From NCBI RefSeq assembly GCF_003031675.1, contig NZ_PYWX01000065.1, positions 1-48,611 on the forward strand: DNA of 48,611 nt, in the 5' to 3' direction. Positions 28,060 through 36,164 of this stretch are shown here, piece by piece (position 1 is the first letter of the stretch; the number at the start of each line of letters is the position of its first letter). The notes beneath the pieces were generated by a model. It did no database searches. It saw only the letters and a list, made by a program, of their open reading frames with translations, and was not told the origin of the DNA. The position numbers and the translations under genes were made by a program. The stretch comes from Pseudomonas palleroniana. Lineage in GTDB: Bacteria > Pseudomonadota > Gammaproteobacteria > Pseudomonadales > Pseudomonadaceae.

Positions 28060-29058
28060 ATGAAAGCCATCACCCTGCACACCTACGGCGGCCCTGAAGT
28101 GGCCCAACTGCGCCATGACGTACCCAAACCCCAGGTCATCGCTGGGCATGTGTTGGTGCAGGTTGCCTGTGCGGGCATCAATTTCATGGATATCCATACC
28201 CGCCAGGGCAAATACGCCAGGTCAGCGACCTACCCGGTGCGCCTGCCTTGCACACTGGGCATGGAAGGCGCGGGTGTGGTGGTAGAAGTGGGGGCCGACG
28301 TCAGCCATTTGCACGTGGGTGACCGCGTAGCCTGGTGTATCGCCTGGGGAGCCTATGCCGAGTACGCCTGTGTGCCTGTCGACAAAGTGGCACAGATTCC
28401 CACCGCGATCCCTTTCGATCAGGCGGCTGCAGCGATGTTTCAAGGGAGCACCGCCCATTACCTGATCGAGGATGTGGCGCGTCTGAAAGCCGGTGATACC
28501 TGCCTGATCCACGCGGCATCCGGCAGCATCGGTCAATGGCTGGTGCAGATGGCGCGTCGACTCGGCGCGACCGTGTTCACGACCGGTAGCACCGCTGAAA
28601 AATGTGCGATTGCCCTGGAGCGGGGGGCCCACCACGCCTGGACCTATGACGGATTTGCCGAGCGGGTGCTGGAGGCCACCGATGGGCGCGGGGTGGACGT
28701 GGTATTTGATTCGCTGGGTAAAACCACCTTGCGCGACAGTTTCAGGGCATGCCGTACCCGTGGCTTGATCGTCAACTACGGCAATGTTTCGGGCTCGTTG
28801 ACGGATCTTGATCCGATGGAGCTGGGGGAGGCCGGTTCATTGTTTTTGACACGACCGCGGCTGGCCGACCATATGGCCGATGGTCCTACCGTGCAACGAC
28901 GGGCGAACGCGGTGTTCGCGGCAATGCTGGAGGGCTCGCTGACGGTGGAGATCGAAGGGCATTACACGTTGGAAACGGTCAAGCAAGTGCATGAACGCAT
29001 CGAAGCACGGCAGCAGATCGGCAAGGCGGTTCTGTGGCTGGAGCGCAACCTGCATTAA
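28060..29058 (+). CDS. NADPH:quinone oxidoreductase / zinc-free medium-chain alcohol dehydrogenase family
   Basis: 332 residues, starting at MKAITLHTYGGPEV with CGGAG 10 bases upstream; a longer frame from 27982 adds unlikely residues. The N-terminal GroES-like domain has GINFMDIHTRQGKY, and the catalytic zinc ligands of true alcohol dehydrogenases are absent. The Rossmann domain shows AASGSIGQWLVQMARRLGA, the QOR-type dinucleotide motif, and later GVDVVFDSLGK. By family it reduces quinones or other electrophiles with NADPH. Probably regulated by the divergent LysR gene. Confidence 0.9.
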   Translation: MKAITLHTYGGPEVAQLRHDVPKPQVIAGHVLVQVACAGINFMDIHTRQGKYARSATYPVRLPCTLGMEGAGVVVEVGADVSHLHVGDRVAWCIAWGAYAEYACVPVDKVAQIPTAIPFDQAAAAMFQGSTAHYLIEDVARLKAGDTCLIHAASGSIGQWLVQMARRLGATVFTTGSTAEKCAIALERGAHHAWTYDGFAERVLEATDGRGVDVVFDSLGKTTLRDSFRACRTRGLIVNYGNVSGSLTDLDPMELGEAGSLFLTRPRLADHMADGPTVQRRANAVFAAMLEGSLTVEIEGHYTLETVKQVHERIEARQQIGKAVLWLERNLH

Positions 29059-29067
29059 TCGAAGACG

Positions 29068-29095
29068 AAAAAAAACCGGCTGATCAGGCCGGTTT
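29068..29095 (-). terminator. Intrinsic terminator for the AEGGADRL repeat gene
   Basis: Stem AAACCGGC (29073-29080) with GCCGGTTT (29088-29095) and a 7-base loop. Eight A at 29068-29075 give a T run on the minus strand, 25 bases past the stop of the repeat gene. It may also end the quinone reductase transcript from the other side. Confidence 0.8.
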
Positions 29096-29119
29096 GGGGT
29101 TCCCGCCAACAGCGCGGGG

Positions 29120-29545
29120 TCAGGCATTGTTGCTGTGCAGACGGTCGGCACCACCTTCGGCCAGGCCACGCTCTTGCAGACGATCAGCGCCACCTTCGGC
29201 CAGACCACGTTCCTGCAGACGATCCGCGCCACCTTCGGCCAGGCCACGCTCTTGCAGACGATCAGCGCCACCTTCGGCCAGGCCACGTTGTTGCAGACGA
29301 TCCGCGCCACCTTCAGCCAGGCCACGCTGTTGCAGACGATCCGCGCCGCCTTCAGCAAGACCACGTTGTTGCAGACGGTCAGCACCGCCTTCAGCTACGC
29401 GGCGTTCCAGCAGGCGGTCAGCACCGCTTTCGGCTACACGGCTATCCATCAGGCGATCCGCGCCGCCTTCAGCGACAACGGGGTGAGCAAAAGCATTGGC
29501 GGCGAGTACCGAGAAAGCGAGGCTAAGCAAGATTTGGCGTTTCAT
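29120..29545 (-). CDS. Secreted protein of nine 13-residue AEGGADRL repeats
   Basis: 141 residues from the start chosen at 29545 (MKRQILLSLAF); a longer frame to 29617 adds 24 residues ahead of the signal peptide and is less likely. A Sec signal peptide ends near residue 20 (AANAFA). The rest is nine tandem units of consensus LAEGGADRLQERG (the last ends HSNNA). Units 3-5 end QQRG and 6-8 end QERG, while the two N-terminal units are more diverged (MDSR, LERR). Each unit is about half charged, with a GG that would bend or loop. I do not know a proven function. From memory, similar short Pseudomonas proteins are sometimes labelled phage infection protein, without evidence I can check. It is monocistronic with its own terminator. 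Confidence 0.8.
   Translation of the reverse strand: MKRQILLSLAFSVLAANAFAHPVVAEGGADRLMDSRVAESGADRLLERRVAEGGADRLQQRGLAEGGADRLQQRGLAEGGADRLQQRGLAEGGADRLQERGLAEGGADRLQERGLAEGGADRLQERGLAEGGADRLHSNNA
29138..29476. repeat. 39-base coding tandem repeat, nine units
   Basis: DNA encoding the AEGGADRL units. The period is 39 bases, with near-identical central units and more diverged units at the N-terminal end (29400-29476). Such arrays can change copy number by slippage or recombination in frame. Confidence 0.9.
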
Positions 29546-29690
29546 GAGAGTGTGCTCCGAGTATTGGGTTTGGGTGCTGCTGGGTATGGGTTTGATGTTA
29601 CGCGTTGGATTTTTCAAGAGAACTTCATTGCGCTGATGGTGACTATCGATGCCAACGATGGCCCGTTCTCACGGGCCATCGCAGGGCCGG

Positions 29691-30413
29691 TCATGGCATC
29701 TGCGGCAGTTCCTGAGGGCGCAGATCAAACACCAGCACCTCGGCGTTATTGCCTTGGCTCAGGCGAATCTGGCGTTCATCACGGATGCGTGCGCCGTCAC
29801 CTTCCTGCAGGCGCTGCCCATTGATCTCGAGGCTGCCACGTGCCACATGGATGTACGCGTAGCGGTCCGGCGCCAGATCGAGGGTTGCGCTTTCGTCACC
29901 GTTGAACAGGCCCGCATAGACCCGGGCATCCTGGCGCACGTTGAGCGAACCCTTGGCGCCATCCGGCGAGATGATCAACTGCAAGCGCCCACGTTTCTGC
30001 GCCTCGCTGAAGTGCTCTTGCTGATAGCGCGGCTTGGCGCCGACCACATCCGGCACGATCCAGATCTGCAGGAAGTGCACGCCCCGGCTCTGGCTGTGGT
30101 TGAACTCGCTGTGGGCCACGCCGCTGCCCGCGCTCATCAGTTGCACGTCACCCGGGCGGATCACCGAACCGGTGCCCAGGGTGTCCTTGTGTTCCAGGGC
30201 GCCTTCGAGCACATAGGAGAAAATCTCCATGTCGCGGTGCGGGTGCTGGCCGAAGCCCTTGCCTGCGGCGACGCGGTCATCGTTGATCACCAGCAGGTCG
30301 GAAAAACCTTGCTCCTGGGGGTTCCAGTAATTGGCGAATGAGAAGGTGTGGAACGACTTCAACCAACCGTGATTGGCGGCGCCGCGTTCCGAGGCTTTGC
30401 GAAGGGTCAGCAT
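29691..30413 (-). CDS. Pirin-family bicupin protein (YhhW-like)
   Basis: A 240-residue cytoplasmic protein. The first cupin holds the metal site HPHRDMEIFSYVLEG (His57, His59) with His101 and Glu103 (AHSEFNHS); the second cupin is degenerate. Relatives such as E. coli YhhW have quercetin 2,3-dioxygenase activity in vitro, while others act as redox-sensing co-regulators; the physiological role here is open. Start supported by GAGGAG 9 bases upstream. It lies 82 bases downstream of the AraC gene on the same strand and could be co-transcribed with it. Confidence 0.88.
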   Translation of the reverse strand: MLTLRKASERGAANHGWLKSFHTFSFANYWNPQEQGFSDLLVINDDRVAAGKGFGQHPHRDMEIFSYVLEGALEHKDTLGTGSVIRPGDVQLMSAGSGVAHSEFNHSQSRGVHFLQIWIVPDVVGAKPRYQQEHFSEAQKRGRLQLIISPDGAKGSLNVRQDARVYAGLFNGDESATLDLAPDRYAYIHVARGSLEINGQRLQEGDGARIRDERQIRLSQGNNAEVLVFDLRPQELPQMP

Positions 30414-30495
30414 GGGATGTTCTCCTCAAAAGAAGCGGTCTGCACGATGCAGGGCTTCGGTGTGAGGAGAAGGTTACTGGTTAGCGATAGGTTGA

Positions 30496-30927
30496 TTAAG
30501 AAGCTGAATTTTGAATAACTGTCCCGCTACAGTTGACGATTGCCCGCTGAGCCGCCCTGAGGTAATCGCGATAGCGCAGTTGAAGTTTGCGCCAGGTCAT
30601 CGGGTTCACCCCTTCGATACGGCTGAACAGGTGGCAGAAGTGCGCCTGGTCGAAGAACCCGCATTCCTGGCTGATTTGCGTCAGGCTCAGGCCGGAGACG
30701 GCAATCAGCCGCTTGGCTTGCTTGACGCGTTGCTGGCGGATCCATTTCTGGGGGGCTACACCTGTAGTGCGCTTGAAGGCCCGGGAGAAATGGCTGCGCG
30801 ACAGTTCACAGGCGCGGGCCAGTTCCGTCACGTCCAGCGTCCCGGACAGATTGGCGAGGATCAACTGTTTGACCCTCTGTTCGCGCTGTGGGCACAGCAT
30901 TCCGGTGACAGCAACGGGTTGAGCCAT
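30496..30927 (-). CDS. Short AraC-family regulator (DNA-binding domain only)
   Basis: 143 residues consisting almost entirely of the two helix-turn-helix motifs (VTELARACELSRSHFSRAFKRTTG and LTQISQECGFFDQAHFCHLFSRIEGVNP), with no ligand-binding domain. Start at 30927 fits GGAG 9 bases upstream. Stand-alone AraC domains of this size often act as global stress regulators (SoxS/MarA type); the target here is unknown. The adjacent pirin is the nearest candidate. Upstream, 170 bases separate it from the divergent operon at 31098. Confidence 0.85.
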   Translation of the reverse strand: MAQPVAVTGMLCPQREQRVKQLILANLSGTLDVTELARACELSRSHFSRAFKRTTGVAPQKWIRQQRVKQAKRLIAVSGLSLTQISQECGFFDQAHFCHLFSRIEGVNPMTWRKLQLRYRDYLRAAQRAIVNCSGTVIQNSAS

Positions 30928-31097
30928 GATCGATCTCCGTGGTCGATGGGCGCGGGGTCCTGCCTACCTTACCGGTGAATGCAGCCCCCGTGTAGAGCGC
31001 TGCAAGCATCTCTTGCGCAGAGCACATACGTGCAATTTTTGCGGATCGGCACATTGCACACTACTGCCAATATTCAAGTACCCAGAGGAAAAACACG

Positions 31098-31688
31098 ATG
31101 GACTCAACAGCGCAAGGCGGGCCGGATGAGGTCGTGACCCTGGTGGTCAAACACCGCGTGAAAAAGGGGCTTGAAGCCGATTACGAAGCCTGGCTGCGAC
31201 GCATTGTGCGCATTGCCGGTGAGCGCCCGGGCCACCTCGGCGTTGACGTGGTGCGCAGCAAGCAGGACGCCCTGGCGCTGTTCACCTGCGTGTTGCGCTA
31301 TCGCTCGGCCGATGACCTCAAGCACTGGCTGGACTCCCCCGAGCGTCAGGAACTGATCAACCAGGCCGCACCGATGCTCGCCGACGGCGACCGCACCGAA
31401 GTCGGCTCGGCCAACGAGTTCTGGTTCTCCCCCCTGGCCGACACCGCCGCCAAGCCTCCGCGCTGGAAGCAGGCGGTCGTCACCCTGTGTGTGATCCTGC
31501 CGCTGACCCTGCTGGTGCCGATCATCTGGGGCCCGGTGCTTCGCTTGCATCCGCTGCTCTCCAACTACGTCGTTGCCACATTCCTGATCACCCTGACCAT
31601 CGTTCTGCTGGTGGTCTACCTGCTGATGCCGGCGGCCACCCGCCTGTTCGCTCCCTGGCTTGAAGCCTCTGTAAAGGAAACCCTATGA
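31098..31688 (+). CDS. Antibiotic-biosynthesis-monooxygenase-like protein with two membrane helices
   Basis: 196 residues. Residues 10-110 form an ABM (ferredoxin-like dimeric barrel) domain, with VVKHRVKKGLEADYEAWLRRI and the GHLGVDVVR strand. The C-terminus adds two hydrophobic helices (about 124-146 and 156-178), so the barrel sits on the inner membrane, most likely facing the cytoplasm. Ribosome site GAGG 11 bases upstream. The last 4 bases overlap the next start (ATGA), showing translational coupling to the amidohydrolase. Family members act as quinol or small-molecule oxygenases or as heme-binding proteins; the substrate is unknown. Confidence 0.82.
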   Translation: MDSTAQGGPDEVVTLVVKHRVKKGLEADYEAWLRRIVRIAGERPGHLGVDVVRSKQDALALFTCVLRYRSADDLKHWLDSPERQELINQAAPMLADGDRTEVGSANEFWFSPLADTAAKPPRWKQAVVTLCVILPLTLLVPIIWGPVLRLHPLLSNYVVATFLITLTIVLLVVYLLMPAATRLFAPWLEASVKETL

Positions 31689-33523
31689 ACGCCGATCTGA
31701 TTTTGTTCAATGGCCAGTTCCACACCGTGGATCGTGAAAAACCGCGTGCCACCGCCGTTGCCATCAGCCAGGGGCGCTTCGTCGCCGTGGGCACCGATGG
31801 TGAAGCCATGGCCCTGCGTGGCAGCGGCACCCAGGTCATCGACCTCAAGGGCCGCACAGTCATTCCGGGGCTTAACGACTCGCACCTGCACTTGATTCGT
31901 GGCGGGCTCAATTACAACCTCGAGTTGCGCTGGGAAGGTGTGCCGTCCCTGGCCGATGCCTTGCGCATGCTCAAGGACCAGGCCGACCGTACGCCCACGC
32001 CGCAATGGGTGCGCGTGGTCGGTGGCTGGAACGAATTCCAGTTCGCCGAAAAGCGCATGCCGACCCTGGACGAACTCAACCAGGCCGCGCCGGACACGCC
32101 GGTGTTCGTGCTGCACCTGTACGACCGCGCCTTGCTCAACCGTGCCGCATTGCGCGTGGCCGGGTACACCAAGGACACGCCCAACCCACCGGGTGGCGAG
32201 ATTGTGCGCGACAGCCACGGCAACCCAACCGGGATGCTGGTGGCCCGGCCCAATGCGATGATTCTGTATGCGACCCTGGCCAAGGGGCCGAAACTGCCGT
32301 TGGAATATCAGGTCAACTCCACCCGCCAGTTCATGCATGAACTCAATCGCCTGGGCCTGACCAGCGCCATTGACGCGGGCGGCGGTTTCCAGAATTACCC
32401 CGATGACTATGCGGTGATCGAGCAACTGGCCAAGGACGAACAGTTGACGGTGCGCATCGCCTACAACCTGTTCACCCAGAAGCCCAAGGAAGAACTCAGC
32501 GACTTCAAGAACTGGACCGGCAGCGTCAAGTTGCACCAGGGCGATGATTACCTGCGCCACAACGGGGCCGGCGAGATGCTGGTGTTCTCGGCCGCCGACT
32601 TCGAAGACTTCCTCGAACCGCGTCCCGACCTGCCGCAGACCATGGAACAGGAGCTGGAACCGGTGGTGCGCCACTTGGTCGAGCAGCGCTGGCCGTTCCG
32701 CCTGCACGCGACCTATAACGAATCCATCTCGCGCATGCTCGACGTCTTCGAGAAGGTCAACCGCGATATTCCGTTCAATGGCCTGCCGTGGTTCTTCGAC
32801 CATGCCGAAACCATCACGCCGCAGAACATCGAACGTGTACGTGCCTTGGGTGGCGGTATCGCCATCCAGGACCGCATGGCGTTCCAGGGCGAATATTTTG
32901 TCGAGCGCTACGGCGCCAAGGCCGCCGAAGCCACGCCGCCGATCCAGCGCATGCTCGCCGAAGGCGTACCGGTAGGCGCGGGCACCGACGCCACGCGGGT
33001 GTCGAGCTACAACCCGTGGACCTCGTTGTACTGGATGGTCAGCGGCCGCACCGTCGGTGGCCTGGCGCTGCATGCCGAGGGCCTGCCGCGTCTGACCGCG
33101 TTGGAACTGTTCACCCATGGCAGCGCCTGGTTCTCGTCCGAGCAAGGCAAGAAGGGGCAGATCAAGGTCGGCCAATTGGCGGACGTCGCGGCGTTGTCCG
33201 CCGACTTTTTCAGCGTCGATGAAGAAGCCATCAAGTGGATCGAATCGGTGCTCACCGTCGTCGGCGGCAAGGTGGTGTACGGCGCCGGTGACTTCGAAGA
33301 TTACGCACCGCCGCGCGTGCCGGTGCTGCCGGACTGGTCGCCGGTGGTCAAGGTGCCGGGCCACTGGCGCCCGAATTCACCGTTGCAGGCCCAGGTCCAC
33401 CAATGCAGCGGCCCCTGCGGCGTGCATTCCCACAGCCACGAAAAAGCGCGCCTTTCCAGCGTGCCGGTCAGCGACTTCCAGGGTTTCTGGGGTGCGTTCG
33501 GCTGCTCGTGCTTTGCATTCTGA
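31685..33523 (+). CDS. YtcJ-type metal-dependent amidohydrolase with a Cys/His-rich tail
   Basis: 612 residues. The N-terminal beta domain (VDREKPRATAVAISQGRFVAVG) and the metal motif GLNDSHLHL (His67, His69) place it in the amidohydrolase_3 (YtcJ/exoenzyme regulatory AepA) family. Other conserved parts are HATYNES, FDHAETI and GAGTDATR (catalytic Asp). These enzymes hydrolyse amide or C-N bonds, and the substrate here cannot be named. The last ~40 residues form an extension with four Cys and three His (HQCSGPCGVHSHSH and FGCSCFAF), possibly a metal or assembly site. Ribosome site AAGGAAA. It overlaps the ABM gene by 4 bases and precedes the YcaC-like hydrolase by 29. Confidence 0.88.
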   Translation: MNADLILFNGQFHTVDREKPRATAVAISQGRFVAVGTDGEAMALRGSGTQVIDLKGRTVIPGLNDSHLHLIRGGLNYNLELRWEGVPSLADALRMLKDQADRTPTPQWVRVVGGWNEFQFAEKRMPTLDELNQAAPDTPVFVLHLYDRALLNRAALRVAGYTKDTPNPPGGEIVRDSHGNPTGMLVARPNAMILYATLAKGPKLPLEYQVNSTRQFMHELNRLGLTSAIDAGGGFQNYPDDYAVIEQLAKDEQLTVRIAYNLFTQKPKEELSDFKNWTGSVKLHQGDDYLRHNGAGEMLVFSAADFEDFLEPRPDLPQTMEQELEPVVRHLVEQRWPFRLHATYNESISRMLDVFEKVNRDIPFNGLPWFFDHAETITPQNIERVRALGGGIAIQDRMAFQGEYFVERYGAKAAEATPPIQRMLAEGVPVGAGTDATRVSSYNPWTSLYWMVSGRTVGGLALHAEGLPRLTALELFTHGSAWFSSEQGKKGQIKVGQLADVAALSADFFSVDEEAIKWIESVLTVVGGKVVYGAGDFEDYAPPRVPVLPDWSPVVKVPGHWRPNSPLQAQVHQCSGPCGVHSHSHEKARLSSVPVSDFQGFWGAFGCSCFAF

Positions 33524-33552
33524 TTACCCAAACCCCCGTAAGGAGTTGAACC

Positions 33553-34170
33553 ATGGCTAGCCCTCGTTTGAACAAAGATGACGCCGTTGTACTGTTGGTC
33601 GATCACCAGACCGGCCTGATCTCGCTGGTGCAGGATTTCTCGCCCAACGAATTCAAGAACAACGTACTGGCCCTGGCCGATGTGGCGAAGTTCTTCAAGT
33701 TGCCGACCATCCTCACCACCAGCTTCGAAAGCGGCCCCAACGGCCCGCTGGTTCCAGAGTTGAAAGAACTGTTCCCGGACGCGCCGTACATCGCCCGTCC
33801 TGGCCAGATCAACGCCTGGGACAACGAAGACTTCGTCAAGGCAGTGAAGGCGACCGGCCGCAAGCAGATCATCATTGCCGGTGTGGTGACGGACGTGTGC
33901 GTAGCGTTCCCGACCCTGTGCGCGCTGGAAGAAGGCTTTGAGGTATTCGTGGTCACCGATGCCTCCGGCACCTTCAACGAAACCGTGCAACAAGCGGCCT
34001 GGGCACGTATGACCGCCGCTGGTGCCCAACTGGTCAACTGGTTCGCCGTGGCCTGCGAGCTTCAGCGCGACTGGCGCAACGACATGGAAGGCCTGGCCAA
34101 CCTGCTGTCGCCACGCATCCCCAACTACCGCAACCTGATGAACAGCTACTCGGCCTTCACCGCCAAGTAA
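33553..34170 (+). CDS. Isochorismatase-like cysteine hydrolase (YcaC type)
   Basis: A 205-residue cytoplasmic hydrolase of the cysteine-hydrolase fold. The likely Asp-Lys-Cys triad includes Asp17 (LLVDHQTG) and Cys116 (GVVTDVCVAF), with a central lysine in between. The C-terminal NWFAVACELQRDW segment is typical of the YcaC subgroup, which forms octamers. Ribosome site AAGGAG 8 bases upstream. It is the third gene of the operon starting at 31098. An amidohydrolase plus this hydrolase suggests two hydrolytic steps on an amide- or imide-like compound (inference). Confidence 0.88.
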   Translation: MASPRLNKDDAVVLLVDHQTGLISLVQDFSPNEFKNNVLALADVAKFFKLPTILTTSFESGPNGPLVPELKELFPDAPYIARPGQINAWDNEDFVKAVKATGRKQIIIAGVVTDVCVAFPTLCALEEGFEVFVVTDASGTFNETVQQAAWARMTAAGAQLVNWFAVACELQRDWRNDMEGLANLLSPRIPNYRNLMNSYSAFTAK

Positions 34171-34181
34171 CCCATCCCCAT

Positions 34182-34289
34182 CGTTCCCACGCTCCGCGTG
34201 GGAACGCCTCCCGTGTCGCTCCGCGTCACGACCTGCATTGCCGACGCGCAGCGTCCAAGGGCTGCATTCCCACGCAGCGCGTGGGAATG
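34182..34289. repeat. Intergenic repeat with TTCCCACGC...GCGTGGGAA hairpins
   Basis: Two short perfect palindromes, 34182-34206 (CGTTCCCACGCTCCGCGTGG core) and 34265-34289, flank an imperfect third (GTGTCGCTCCGCGTCAC). The same family occurs at 48485-48611. It sits between the hydrolase and the LysR gene and may attenuate read-through. Confidence 0.8.
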
Positions 34290-34338
34290 ATCAGTCAGGG
34301 CGTGTTATAAACCCGGAAATGTCCACCGAGAAGCGACA

Positions 34339-35226
34339 ATGAACCCCTTCGAAGACATGCGCCTGTTCTGCCAGGTCATGGAGTCCGGCAGCTTCACCGC
34401 CGCCGCCGAGCAATTGGGCCTGTCCAAACAATTTGTCAGCCGCCGCCTGATCCAGCTCGAAGACCGCCTCGGCGTGCGTCTGCTCAACCGCTCCACCCGC
34501 CGCCTCGACGTTACGCCACTGGGCCAGAGCTACTACGAATCCGCGTTGCGCCTGCTCAGTGAAGTCGAGCAGGTGGAGCAGGGCATCGCCGGCCAGAACA
34601 GTGAACCACGCGGCACCATTCGCCTCAGTGCGCCCTTGTCATTTGCCATGGCCCACCTGGGTTGCCTGCTGCCGCTGTTCCTGCAACGTCACCCGCATGT
34701 CTCGGTGGAAGTCGACCTGAGCGACCGCCCCGTCGACCTGATCGGCGAGGGTTATGACCTCGTGTTGCGCATCGGCACCCTGGAGGATTCCACCCTGATC
34801 GCTCGGCGCATCGCCAGCGTGCAGCGTGTGTACTGCGCCAGCCCCGACTACCTGGCCGTGCGCGGTACGCCGCAAAAGCCCGAAGACCTGGCCGGCCACG
34901 ATTGCCTGCCCTACGGCCACGGCCGCCAGGTGCAGTGGCGTTTCCAGGCCAAGGGCAAGTTGCAGTCGCTGAATGTCAGCGGGCGTATGCGCGTCAATAA
35001 TGGCGAGCTGCTGCGCGACACAGCCATCGCCGGAATGGGCGTCACCTACCTGCCGACCTTTATCGTCGCCGATGCCTTGAAGGACGGGCGGCTGGTGACG
35101 CTGCTGGATGAGTACGCCCCCGACCCCCTGACTCTGTCGGCGGTGTACCCGCAGCACCGGCAAAGTTCGCGGCCGGTGCAGGCGCTGGTGGAGTTTCTAC
35201 GCGAGCGCCTCGCCGGCGGTTGTTAA
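34339..35226 (+). CDS. LysR-family transcription regulator
   Basis: 295 residues. The DNA-binding helix reads MRLFCQVMESGSFTAAAEQLGLSKQFVSRRLIQLEDRLG, followed by NRSTRRLDVTPLGQSYYE. The effector domain is of the CrgA/DmlR-like subgroup (GTIRLSAPLSFAMAHL). Same strand as the ABM-amidohydrolase-hydrolase operon but separated by a 168-base repeat region, so probably its own transcript. Its stop codon overlaps by 3 bases the stop of the convergent dehydrogenase gene. Confidence 0.9.
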   Translation: MNPFEDMRLFCQVMESGSFTAAAEQLGLSKQFVSRRLIQLEDRLGVRLLNRSTRRLDVTPLGQSYYESALRLLSEVEQVEQGIAGQNSEPRGTIRLSAPLSFAMAHLGCLLPLFLQRHPHVSVEVDLSDRPVDLIGEGYDLVLRIGTLEDSTLIARRIASVQRVYCASPDYLAVRGTPQKPEDLAGHDCLPYGHGRQVQWRFQAKGKLQSLNVSGRMRVNNGELLRDTAIAGMGVTYLPTFIVADALKDGRLVTLLDEYAPDPLTLSAVYPQHRQSSRPVQALVEFLRERLAGGC

Positions 35227-36164
35227 TTGGCCCGGTTGTGGAGTGCTTGCTGAGCCAGGTAACGCTCCAGATTGGCCAGGAACGCGTCGGCGATCTCATG
35301 CTGGCTGCGCGTGGAAATCGCCGAGGTGTGCGGCGATAAGCGCACGCGCGGATGACTGTACAGCGGATGACCCTCCGGCAACGGCTCCGGTTCTGTCACA
35401 TCCAGTGATGCCAGCCCAATCTGACCGTTATCCAGCGCTTCGAGCAGTGCCTCCTGATCCAGCAAACCACCCCGCGCGATGTTGATCAGGTGCAATCCCG
35501 GCTTGGCGCTCTCCAGTACCTCACGGTTGATGATATGCCGCGTGGCCTCGGTCAGCGGTGCGGCTACCACCAGGTGATCGGCGCGGGCGAACAGGTCATG
35601 GATATCCTTGGCGGTTTCCACGCCCGAACTGAACGGTGCCTGGCTTTGACGTAGCGCCACGACGTTGATCCCCAGGGCCAGCGCCTTTTGCGCCAGGCGC
35701 TCGCCAATCGCACCAAACCCCAGGATCCCCAACGTGGTGCCCTTGAGAGGGCGCAGTGCGGTGAACTGCCACTGGGCATCCTTCACCCAGATATCCGGCA
35801 AGTGTTTGGCCGCAGCAAAGATCGCCGCCAGGGCGAACTCGGCGAGGTTATCGGCGGCGCTGCCGCGTGAGGTGGTCACCGGCGGGCCGTTGAACAGCCA
35901 CTGGGGGTAGAAGTCGATACCCGAGGACACCAGGTGCACCCACTGAACGCCGTAAGGCCAGCCGGGCGGCGGGGTGTCGGGGGCGGTGTAGCCACGCACG
36001 TTGATCGGGCGCACCAGCAGGACATTGGCCTGGGGCGGCAGGTCGCTGGGCACGCCGACCGGTACACCGATGACCTGGGCTTGCGGGTGCAGCGTGACCA
36101 GGCGCTGGCGGATCACGGCGTTGAAGTCTTCGTCCAGTTGGCTGGCGATAATCACCTGACTCAT
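35223..36164 (-). CDS. D-isomer-specific 2-hydroxyacid dehydrogenase
   Basis: 313 residues from MSQVII, with AAGGA 7 bases upstream; a longer frame to 36251 lies inside the previous gene and is rejected. The NAD-binding domain has GFGAIGERLAQKA. Catalytic residues are in the usual places: Arg in NIARGG, Glu in VTEPEPL, His in LSPHTSA. It would interconvert a 2-oxo acid and a D-2-hydroxy acid with NAD(P)H. The start overlaps the stop of the upstream acyl-CoA-dehydrogenase-like gene by 4 bases, so it is the last gene of a four-gene operon beginning at 39807. It may process the carbon skeleton left after desulfonation (inference). Confidence 0.9.
   Translation of the reverse strand: MSQVIIASQLDEDFNAVIRQRLVTLHPQAQVIGVPVGVPSDLPPQANVLLVRPINVRGYTAPDTPPPGWPYGVQWVHLVSSGIDFYPQWLFNGPPVTTSRGSAADNLAEFALAAIFAAAKHLPDIWVKDAQWQFTALRPLKGTTLGILGFGAIGERLAQKALALGINVVALRQSQAPFSSGVETAKDIHDLFARADHLVVAAPLTEATRHIINREVLESAKPGLHLINIARGGLLDQEALLEALDNGQIGLASLDVTEPEPLPEGHPLYSHPRVRLSPHTSAISTRSQHEIADAFLANLERYLAQQALHNRAN

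Noticed and set aside
29138..29476. Repeat array resembling a CRISPR
   Set aside because: Units are contiguous without unique spacers, vary gradually and encode protein.
29034..29824. Plus-strand frames through the 39-base repeat region
   Set aside because: The repeat period is a multiple of three, which keeps all frames open. The minus frame has a signal peptide, a ribosome-accessible start and a terminator; the plus frames have none.
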